Source: Mesorhabditis belari
Lineage: Eukaryota; Nematoda; Chromadorea; Rhabditida; Rhabditidae
NCBI GenBank assembly: GCA_958450365.1
Contig: CAUEEP010000725.1
Coordinates: 124,001-188,000, forward strand
Reading direction: 5' to 3'
Length of the DNA stretch: 64,000 bases
In this document: piece by piece, positions 57,701-64,000 of the stretch
How positions within the stretch are numbered: the first letter of the stretch is position 1
Layout: the number at the start of each line of letters is the position of its first letter
Translations under genes and position numbers: made by a program
Notes under the pieces: generated by a model
The model's database searches: none
Told to the model about the DNA's origin: nothing
What the model saw: the letters and a program-made list of their open reading frames with translations, nothing else

Positions 57701-58434
57701 TCATGGGCGGGACTTAGGGGCTTATATACGCGCCCAGCCCCTTTTGCCATTAGCAATCTAACTTTAAACTCAAATTTCTTGGTGTTGGACTGTTCAATTT
57801 AAATAGTTTTTATACCAGTCGATAGAGAAAGACTTATATAAGCCTCTAAGCCCCGCCCACTTTGCCATTGGCAATCTAACTTTGAGCTCAAATATCTTGC
57901 CATTGAGCTATTCAATTTCAATAGTTGTTCTACCAATCGATAGAGAGAGACTTGGCACATTTAATGAGATCAATAATTTATAAATTGGCTCAACACCAAG
58001 AAAATTGAGCTCAAAGTTAGATCGGCAATGAGAAAAGGGCGCGGGGCGATTGTGGGGAGCTTTTATACGTGAGGCTCCGCCCCTTTTGCTATCCAGCTCA
58101 AATTTCTTGCTATTTAGTTGTTACTTTTGTGTCATATCGTTTTAAAACATATTTTAAGTAAAATAATTGACAATTAGCTGAGCTAGGATTACGGTAGTTC
58201 AAAAAATAATACATTTTAAGGGGTAATTCGACGAAAAATCATCAAATTTTACAGAATATCGCTCAAATGACGTTTCCCAAAGATGAAATGGACCAAGGAA
58301 TGCGCAATTTCATCACCGATCGCCGTGATTTGTACGGTGGACAATATGGGAGAGTGAGAATAAATGCAAATGAGCTTGATGACACGAACGATCAAAAGGA
58401 TCAAAAGGATATCGCTGTGGTTGCGCAAATCTAG
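48800..58434 (+). CDS. Two-pore-domain potassium channel (TWK/K2P family)
   Basis: Twelve exons in consistent phase: 48800-48811, 49448-49568, 49783-49881, 50007-50149, 52597-52707, 52995-53133, 53593-53746, 53792-53862, 54764-54909, 55245-55295, 55398-55511 and 58255-58434 (stop TAG). The product is 446 residues. A cytoplasmic N-terminus of about 95 residues precedes TM1 (about 97-118, ILLVLAFTVVALLGGVVFYY). Next is an extracellular cap helix region (VTSLNALLADITTQFENVW), then pore 1 (SVFYQTNIFMGVDYGN, about 195-210), TM2 (LVLVITTCITLSLAQV), TM3 (PLLFCFGLLLGSWCLVSAFI) and pore 2 (SFYLAYETVTTIGVGDVMP, TIGVG at 320-324). After that the sequence is APLWKFFCFFFGTPFR and a hydrophilic tail. This order defines K2P leak channels of the plasma membrane. 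Pore 2 is canonical; pore 1 reads GVDYG where TIGYG is expected. Introns hold LINE tails, MITEs, tRNA-like sequences and promoter-like repeats. Confidence 0.9.
49085..49262. repeat. AAAGCGTTTAAA minisatellite
   Basis: About 170 bp of AAAGCGTTTAAAAAGCGTTT units in the first intron of the channel gene. Confidence 0.95.
50190..50490. repeat. TCTAGATTCTAGTTATC minisatellite
   Basis: About 300 bp of units mixing TCTAGATTCTAGTT and TCTAAGATATCTAGATTC, starting about 40 bases after the TM1 exon. Confidence 0.92.
51237..52035 (-). mobile_element. Two tandem LINE 3' fragments (CR1/Jockey-like tail)
   Basis: The minus strand of 51273-51760 encodes LETLEQRRLIIDLVECFKIV, NLFRLNSRLLATRRGSLL, and after a repeat-expanded gap NRVTKVWNALPDKLRLISTV, SDFKRAISLHFK and a stop; the R--VWN-LP------S---FK pattern is typical of the end of LINE proteins. 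The 3' tail has AATAAAGTATTTATA. A second fragment at about 51779-52035 repeats the same tail and, upstream, encodes IEKVQKNFTRIALFKIDFAN, RLKRLKLFSLQTFE. Both are 5'-truncated and inserted in the intron before exon 52597. Confidence 0.75.
51413..51500. repeat. GCTCTAGAGGCTAAAAAAA minisatellite
   Basis: Four units of about 27 bp (GAGGCTAAAAAAAGCTCTAG) expanded within the coding end of the LINE fragment. Confidence 0.92.
52180..52522. mobile_element. MITE with GCTTTACGGT ends
   Basis: The left edge GCTTTACGGTTGGCGGAGTG and the complement of the right edge (GCTTTACGGTAAGGCGGAGG) form an inverted repeat of about 35 bp. The interior contains long C and G runs (52303-52365). No clear target duplication. 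Confidence 0.6.
52303..52366. repeat. C-run / G-run segment
   Basis: AACCCCCCCC, ATGGGGGAAAAAAGGGGGAG, ATGGGGAGCCCCCCCC in a row. It could form a hairpin or G-quadruplex; homopolymer lengths here are prone to sequencing error. Confidence 0.8.
52722..52858. repeat. GGAACCGTATTGGAACCGTA minisatellite
   Basis: About ten units of 12 bp (TTGGAACCGTAT) with variants, starting 15 bases after exon 52597-52707. Confidence 0.9.
53166..53256 (-). tRNA. tRNA-like sequence (class II-like)
   Basis: Minus strand: CATGGGCGAGTGGTTAGGGG (A-box) and later CACGGGTTTGACCCCAGCAC (T-arm/B-box), with a long variable region between. In the intron after exon 52995-53133. The acceptor stem is not convincing. Confidence 0.5.
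53370..53448 (+). tRNA. tRNA-like sequence followed by T-run
   Basis: GCAGCGGTAGTCTAGTGGTT and AGTGTGATGG (A-box/D-arm), a stem CCCACGAGCGATCTTATCGT that pairs with itself, GGGTTCCAGTCC (B-box), and then a T-run that could end RNA polymerase III. The T-stem pairs poorly. Probable SINE or pseudo-tRNA. Confidence 0.5.
53992..54662. repeat. Promoter-like dispersed repeat, cluster 3
   Basis: Alternating units with AATCTAACTTTGAGCTCAAA, CAATCGATAGAGAAAGAC and bridges such as GGGCGTATATAAGATGTCTC and AGTGGCCCCGCCCC. In the channel intron before exon 54764. Confidence 0.85.
54925..55215. repeat. 20-bp minisatellite AACCTTTCTAAAAAGCTTAT
   Basis: About fourteen units of AACCTTTCTAAAAAGCTTAT filling nearly the whole intron between exons 54764-54909 and 55245-55295. 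Confidence 0.96.
55714..56035. repeat. Promoter-like dispersed repeat, cluster 4
   Basis: Starts TGAGCTCGTATATAAGCCCC, TAAGTCCCGCCC, then CCATTGGCAATCCAACTTTG; an inverted unit has GGAGCGGGGCGGATATAAGA. In the last channel intron. Confidence 0.85.
57345..58110. repeat. Promoter-like dispersed repeat, cluster 5
   Basis: Several units with GGGGCGGGGCGTATATAAGA, CCATTGGCAATCTAACTTTG and TTATATACGCGCCCAGCCCC. A stray phrase, CTTTCAGCAAGTCAGATGCT, near 57670 is a copy of 57122-57141. It ends about 150 bases before the last channel exon. Confidence 0.85.
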
Positions 58435-58765
58435 TTTTTCATATCGAAATTTCAATTTTACGCATCTTCCTGTGATTTTTCTTGTTGATTCTCAAGCTTT
58501 ACGGGTGATTTTTGATTTTTCGAGGAATTTTTTGCATTTAATGTGATTTCTCGTGAATTACAAATAGAATATAAACTTTTTTTCAATGAAAATTGAGATT
58601 TCAAAGGAATCTAAACAATCCCAGACTGAAACTCGACTTTTTTAGTAACTCTTGGTACTCTTACAAGCGATCGCTTAACAGAAAAGCTAAAGAAACACAA
58701 TCTATATTGATTTGGGATCAATGGGACCCTTACTGACTTTTGCCTTGACTGAATTTGTGATCCTG
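58435..58765. other. 3' flank of the channel gene
   Basis: Terminal region of the channel gene. No exact AATAAA close to the stop; AATATAAA near 58567 is the best candidate poly(A) signal. Confidence 0.4.
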
Positions 58766-59628
58766 TCGGGCCTGTCGAGCCTGTCGAGCCTGTCCAAAAT
58801 CCTGTCAAGCCTGTCCAAAATCCTGTCAAGCCTGTCAAGCCTGTCCAAAATCCTGTCAAGCCTGTCAAGCCTGTCCAAAATCCTGTCAAGCCTGTCAAGC
58901 CTGTCCAAAATCCTGTCAAGCCTGTCAAGCCTGTCCAAAATCCTGTCAAGCCTGTCAAGCCTGTCAAGCCTGTCCAAAACCCTGTCAAGCCTGTCCAAAA
59001 TCCTGTCAAGCCTGTCCAAAATCCTGTCAAGCCTGTCCAAAATCCTGTCAAGCCTGTCAAGCCTGTCCAAAATCCTGTTAAGCCTGTCCAAAATCCTGTC
59101 AAGCCTGTCCAAAATCCTGTCAAGCCTGTCCAAAATCCTGTCAAGCCTGTCCAAAATCCTGTCAAGCCTGTCAAGCCTGTCCAAAATCCTGTCAAGCCTG
59201 TCAAGCCTGTCCAAAATCCTGTCAAGCCTGTCAAGCCTGTCCAAAATCCTGTCAAGCCTGTCCAAAATCCTGTCAAGCCTGTCCAAAATCCTGTCAAGCC
59301 TGTCAAGCCTGTCCAAAATCCTGTCAAGCCTGTCCAAAATCCTGTCAAGCCTGTCCAAAATCCTGTCAAGCCTGTCAAGCCTGTCCAAAATCCTGTCAAG
59401 CCTGTCCAAAATCCTGTCAAGCCTGTCCAAAATCCTGTCAAGCCTGTCAAGCCTGTCCAAAATCCTGTCAAGCCTGTCAAGCCTGTCCAAAATCCTGTCA
59501 AGCCTGTCAAGCCTGTCCAAAATCCTGTCAAGCCTGTCCAAAATCCTGTCAAGCCTGTCCAAAATCCTGTCAAGCCTGTCAAGCCTGTCCAAAATCCTGT
59601 CAAGCCTGTCCAAAATCCTGTCGAGCCA
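58766..59628. repeat. CCTGTCAAGCCTGTCCAAAAT minisatellite (860 bp)
   Basis: Units CCTGTCAAG and CCTGTCCAAAAT alternate as 21-bp (one of each) and 30-bp (two plus one) blocks, over forty in all, with very few substitutions. The low divergence indicates recent expansion or homogenisation. Long frames on both strands (Leu/Asp/Arg, Thr/Gly/Leu, Ser/Leu repeats) are artefacts of a stop-free unit. Confidence 0.97.
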
Positions 59629-59685
59629 TTCTTTAACTTACGATAGAGAACGATGTATTAAAGCTTAAAAGAAGAAAAAGAAAAA

Positions 59686-59764
59686 CTATTAGCGGACTTG
59701 AGCCAGGGTCTTCCTACCTCCCGTCCAAACTAACTACCACTTGGCCACCGCCGCAAGTAGCGAT
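59686..59764 (-). tRNA. tRNA-like sequence (degenerate)
   Basis: Minus strand: TTGCGGCGGTGGCCAAGTGG (A-box) and CCTGGCTCAAGTCCGCTAAT (B-box-like). Its start matches the GCAGCGGTGGCC-type starts at 24004 and 53370. Confidence 0.45.
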
Positions 59765-61599
59765 TCGGCGTAAGACAGGGTTGTAAGGTTGCTGTTTGAT
59801 TTTTCCCTACAACTTTAAGCACATATAACTTTTGATAGAGAGCTCCGTAACAAAAACGGAAATCAGATTCGGAATCAGCGTTGAACTCTGCGTTGAATGA
59901 TGTATAGCTGATGAACCATTGACCAGCAAATCTTGTTAATACCTCTCATCTTATTCTTTCTGTACTTTGTGTTCTCAAAAGTGTAAATGAATCTCTTCTG
60001 GCACAGTCATTTCCTCAAAAATCATTCGATTTTATTCAAAAAATGAAGAATTGTAAAGTATTCAGTTGCTAGACTGAAAACTGGATCTGGTTTAGTTACT
60101 CAATCAGCAGAATTAGCTGCTTCGAATCTATTTGGGTTCACTTTGTGCTCGGGAGAATGTAAAATGAAAATTGTTCATTTTAGTACACCAGAAATGAAAA
60201 TTGTTTATTTTAGTACACCAGAAATTCTCTATTTAGGCAAAACGTAGCTTTCAACAGACATTCCAGCCACAAAAACAGACTTACGACAAAAAGTTTGGCT
60301 TGGTCTTTTGGTTTGACCCATTCTCGCTTTGCTTGTCGATTTCCTTGTACTTCGTTTGTACTTAATTTGAAATTTGAAAAATTAGAAAATTCCTAGTACT
60401 TAATGCCTGAAAAGTGAGATTTTTTTTTGACTAATCATGCTTTTTTTCTATCTTAAACTACCCAAAGCTCAAAGAAACTCGAATTCAGAAACGTTTTGCG
60501 TTATTGGTGAATTAGGTAATCAAAAGTTAAAGCAAAGCTTCAGCTCGTCAGCTTTTCGAATCTTTCCTGTTATCAGAGGGGATCAACAACTCACCGTACT
60601 CCTAGGGTTTTAGCTCTACTTGACCCCAGTTATTGCCTAGAAACTTTATCTAGGCCTTTTCTGGAACACACAGCAGACTATGTGCTAATAAAAATCGCAC
60701 CTTGTCGTAATCTAGTAAATGATGCTCCTGCTACAGTAACCCAGTTCTCTGTATGTCGATTTTTGACACAGCAAGGTATAGAGTGGTTAGTATGACATCC
60801 AGCATAGCCATCAAGAAGATGAATTTCCTGAAGTAGAGCCCATAGTAGGACACTTAACACAGCAATTGATTCGCTAGTGCTCTAGCTAATCCAGAGAATA
60901 AAGAGAGAAGTACAAAGTTGTTCGCTGCAACTAAGCTAACAATAAGTCAAGTTAAAGCTAAAGCCAATGTCTTTTAATGGCCTGGAATTTCAATCTTACC
61001 TTGGCTTGTCCTGAAATTTAAGCGGTGATTAACCGGGAATTAGTTTGACTTTGGCTTTGTCTGGAAATTTTGGTTTGTCAACGATTGTCAACAATTCAAC
61101 AACAACAACACCAACAACAAAACAACAAGTTTGTCAACTTCAGATCAATTAGAGTAATTCTATCTTTCTATGAGTCACTTGTTCGGAAAGAAATTTAAGA
61201 TTGGTCAGAAAGAAAGAGAAAAGAAAGCACAGATCATTAGCCAGAAAGAAAGAGGAAAGAAAGCACAGATCATTAGCCAGAAAGAAAGAGAAAAGAAAGC
61301 ACAGATCATTAGCCAGAAAGAAAGAGAAAAGAAAGCACAGATCACTATTTTCCCATTTCAATCAATCAAATCTGTTTATCATTGCCAGAGAGTGAGCAAT
61401 TCAATTCAAAAGATGATAAACAAATTCTTGAATTCTTGAATTCTTGAAAAAATCTTGACTTTCAAGTAGATGAGTCATTTCGGGAAAAATTGAGGGTTTT
61501 TGTTTGATCAAAGACTCAATGTGAAGCCTCAAGAAGTATAAAATGAAAGTAAAAAATGAAAGTGCGTAACTAAACCGAAAGAAAAGAAGAAAATCTCAG
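59765..61599. other. Intergenic, mostly no recognised feature
   Basis: AT-rich region between the channel gene and the secreted-protein gene. It contains a short direct repeat (GAAATGAAAATTGTTATTTAG-like, about 60165-60220) and the 36-bp minisatellite at 61200. No coding exon that I can support. Confidence 0.4.
61200..61343. repeat. 36-bp minisatellite CAGAAAGAAAGAGAAAAGAA
   Basis: Four near-perfect units of CAGAAAGAAAGAGAAAAGAA, AGCACAGATCATTAGC. Open on both strands because of the repeat; not called as coding. Confidence 0.96.
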
Positions 61600-61601
61600 A
61601 A

Positions 61602-63603
61602 ATGATCTCAGAAATGCTTTGCTCGTTTCTATTTTTGTCTTTTGCTTTCACAGCACCATCACCTGGCAATGGAGCTGGGGTAAATGTAAGTTTTTGAGGC
61701 TCGTTTTTACAGTGGATGAATTTGAGCAAGAATTTGAGCAATTTTTATGAAAATCCAAGTTATTATAATGTTTTGGATAGGTTTAATTTTAATTTTTTCA
61801 TTAACTTTTTGATCTTTCAATTCCAGGACCTTGGAAATGGAGCTAGGCCTCAGCACGACTATCCTGTGCCAATAAATGTGAGTTGTTAAAAGGTTTAGGA
61901 TTTTAAAACCTTTAAACTTTTCAATAAAAAGGTTTCTTTTAAGCTTTGTCATACAATTTTCATGAAAATTTAATTTTCAAAGATGAAGCCTGAGATTTTA
62001 GAATGATCAAAACTCTGAAATTGGTCACGGAGCTTCTCCTTTGTCAAAAGTGAGTTGTTTGTTGAAAATTAGAGTCAAAATCGATAGCTATTAGTCTCTA
62101 AAATTGCTCAGTTATTAGTCTTGGCTAAGAAATAGAGTAAGACATAAAGTAAGACATAAAGCTCTACCATAAAGCAATGGATACATGTCGGTGTAGCTCA
62201 TTAGCACAACGCTCATTAGCACAACGCTCATTAGCACAACTCTCATTAGCACAACGAGAGGTAAGCGGTAAATCCCGGGTTCGAATCCCGGACCAACCCA
62301 AGACCAACCCAAGACCAACCCAAGCCTTAACCGGTTCGACTATAGCTTAATATGAGACATTATCTTTATCTGTATCTATAGCTAGATTAAAAAGGATTAC
62401 TCTAATTATTCTATAGAAGATTTTGAAAGCAATCTGTTTACTAATAGAGCTCAAGCTCTGTTCACTAATAAAGCTCAAGCTCTGTTCACTAGAGCTCAAG
62501 CTCTGTTTACTAATAGAGCTCAAGATCTGTTCACTAGAGCTCAAGCTCTGTTCACTAATAGAGCTCAAGCTCTGTTCACTAGAGCTCAAGCTCTGTTCAC
62601 TAGAGCTCAAGCTCTGTTCACTAGAGCTCAAGCTCTGTTCACTAGAGCCAAGCTCTGTTCACTAGAGCTCAAGCTCTGTTCACTAGAGCTCAAGCTCTGT
62701 TCACTAGAGCTCAAGCTCTGTTTACTAATAGAGCTCAAGATCTGTTCACTAGAGCTCAAGCTCTGTTCACTAATAGAGCTCAAGCTCTGTTCACTAGAGC
62801 TCAAGCTCTGTTCACTAGAGCTCAAGCTCTGTTCACTAGAGCTCAAGCTCTGTTCACTAGAGCTCAAGCTCTGTTCACTAGAGCTCAAGCTCTGTTCACT
62901 AGAGCTCAAGCTCTGTTCACTAGAGCTCAAGCTCTGTTTACTAATAGAGCTCAAGATCTGTTCACTAGAGCTCAAGCTCTGTTCACTAATAGAGCTCAAG
63001 CTCTGTTCACTAGAGCTCAAGCTCTGTTCACTAGAGCTCAAGCTCTGTTCACTAGAGCTCAAGCTCTGTTCACTAGAGCTCAAGCTCTGTTCACTAATAG
63101 AGCTCAAGATCTGTTCAAATTTAACTTTTCAGCCTCCACAACCGATTGGTGGAACAATTTCGAAAGGAAACACGAGAGTTAAAAGAAAAGTTTATTGGGT
63201 AATCCATCATTTTCAGCAAAACTATTGAAAATTTCAGAATAACAATGAATATTTCCGAAATCAACATGACTATTCTGGGACAAATCCATACGTAAATTGT
63301 TAAAACGAAGCTGGAAATTTCAAAAAATTTAAGGCTTACCGATCCAGTGACAATTCCCAAAGTCGAACCAGCTACTACAACAGAAATTCGTATGGATACC
63401 CGTTTTATGATGATCCAAATGGGTAAATGAAAAGGATTTGGAGATTTTTCTTTTTTAATTTTAGATCTTTTCACATTGGTCAGGGAGCTTTGCCATACGA
63501 TGACCCGAATAATGGAGGAAACGGACAACAAAATTATTACAATCCCTATGAGAATCAAGGAAATACATTGCAGAGAATTGACTTTCATGGATGGGGAAAA
63601 TAA
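61602..63603 (+). CDS. Small secreted Gly/Asn/Tyr-rich protein, unknown function
   Basis: Seven exons in consistent phase: 61602-61685, 61827-61877, 62002-62049, 63133-63198, 63238-63291, 63334-63422 and 63465-63603 (stop TAA). The product is 176 residues. A signal peptide (MLCSFLFLSFAFTA) comes first, then a low-complexity chain rich in Gly, Asn, Tyr, Pro and Gln: PSPGNGAGVN, DLGNGARPQHDYPVPIN, SYYNRNSYGYPFYDDPNG and NGGNGQQNYYNPYENQGNT. It ends IDFHGWGK. A dibasic stretch, RVKRK, lies mid-chain (about residues 76-80) and could be a processing site. No domain is recognised; it could be a cuticle/extracellular, antimicrobial or peptide-precursor type protein, but nothing decides. AATAAA overlaps the stop (63599-63604). 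The ATG lies two bases after ATCTCAG, a weak SL acceptor. Confidence 0.8.
62186..62326 (+). tRNA. tRNA-like sequence with tandemly expanded D-arm and 3' end
   Basis: CGGTGTAGCTCATTAGCACA starts a D-arm; GCTCATTAGCACAAC is then repeated four times. AAGCGGTAAATCCCGGGTTC, GAATCCCGGACC gives a perfect T-arm (CCGGGTTCGAATCCCGG). The 3' end CCAACCCAAGA is repeated three times. The expansions prevent a normal cloverleaf. In the third intron of the secreted-protein gene. Confidence 0.6.
62428..63117. repeat. 21-bp minisatellite AGAGCTCAAGCTCTGTTCACT
   Basis: Over thirty units whose core, AGAGCTCAAGCTCTGTTCAC, contains the inverted halves AGAGCT/AGCTCT, with occasional AATAGAGCTCAAGATCTG variants placed at regular intervals (higher-order repeat). 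It fills most of the third intron of the secreted-protein gene. Confidence 0.97.
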
Positions 63604-64000
63604 AGTTTTATTTTCTGATTATTTATCAAATGCACAAGTAAAAAGATATCGTTCTTACTATTTTAAGCCAAGTACAAACTGGTTTTGGACTAAAAACAAT
63701 TAGCCAGTCAGAAGCCTAACCAACTGGGGCTAGCTGGTCAGGGATTTGCCAGGGATTTGCCAGGGATTGCTTACTCCTGTAAGCCAGATCTCAGGCCGGG
63801 CTTCTGACCTGATCTGGTTTTCCTAGAAGCCAAGATCTAGCTTTTGCCCTTGATTGGTTGGTGGCCTAATGGTTAACGCATTAGGCTACCGCCAACCTCA
63901 TCGTCGAATTCAAACGGCTTCTTGAAGGTAAAATAGGCGTGAAGCTTATAGCTTATAAAAAGCTTAAAGTTTTAGAGTCATTACCGTTAACTTTTTTTGG
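63604..64000. other. Window end, 3' flank of the secreted-protein gene
   Basis: No gene recognised apart from the tRNA-like sequence at 63858. A short direct repeat (GGGATTTGCCA, three times) is at about 63740-63768. Confidence 0.4.
63858..63938 (+). tRNA. tRNA-like sequence (degenerate)
   Basis: TTGGTTGGTGGCCTAATGGT, TAACGCATTAGG is a clear A-box/D-arm. GGTTGGTGG also pairs with CCGCCAACC 30 bases later. The B-box (CGAATTCAAAC) is weak. Confidence 0.45.

Noticed and set aside
58611..59668. Open frames of more than 300 codons on both strands
   Set aside because: They are products of a stop-free minisatellite unit; all frames give pure short-period repeats and no splice or start context supports a gene.
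61149..61439. Lys/Glu/Arg-rich or Phe/Leu-rich small proteins
   Set aside because: They are translations of a 36-bp repeat on opposite strands, without splice sites or conservation.
62347..63107. Ser/Gln/Leu repeat frames on the minus strand
   Set aside because: They come from the 21-bp AGAGCT array inside an intron of the plus-strand secreted-protein gene.

Overview
This window looks like nuclear DNA of a rhabditid-type nematode. It is AT-rich. Its genes are split by introns with the nematode acceptor TTTCAG, and there are good spliced-leader (SL) acceptors just upstream of several start codons. The protein families fit: two transthyretin-like (TTL, nematode-specific) secreted proteins, a serpentine chemoreceptor and a TWK-type two-pore potassium (K2P) channel. 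I cannot name the species. All gene models were assembled by eye from exons whose lengths and splice phases agree; no alignment was run.

Layout. 1-5.2 kb: a deletion-derived mariner, a MITE, foldback repeats and a small Lys/Arg-rich gene with one in-frame stop. 5.2-7.9 kb: a 2.7-kb palindrome with a decayed Tc1-like transposon at its centre. 8.3-15.0 kb (minus): a 12-exon gene for a 451-residue four-TM protein I do not recognise. 15-24.5 kb: no host gene found; it holds a LINE tail, a long foldback element, a MULE-like element with a FLYWCH finger, tRNA-like sequences and minisatellites. 24.6-34.7 kb (plus): two tandem TTL genes, only 106 bp between stop and start, probably an operon; their introns are full of MITEs, Tc1/mariner elements and repeats. 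35.4-43.0 kb (minus): a nine-exon 7-TM chemoreceptor. 43-48.7 kb: a mariner fragment, a doubtful small gene, an internally deleted piggyBac and minisatellites. 48.8-58.4 kb (plus): a 12-exon K2P channel whose first pore has a non-canonical filter. 58.4-64 kb: a large minisatellite, then a seven-exon gene for a small secreted Gly/Asn/Tyr-rich protein.

The host genes do not form an obvious pathway. Only the two TTL genes are functionally linked, by paralogy and probable co-transcription. The most striking features are the density and variety of mobile and tandem DNA: at least eight DNA-transposon copies with recognisable ends, about ten tRNA-like sequences, more than twenty minisatellites, and a dispersed repeat whose units carry CCAAT-, GC- and TATA-like motifs. 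The K2P filter is the most interesting protein-level feature.
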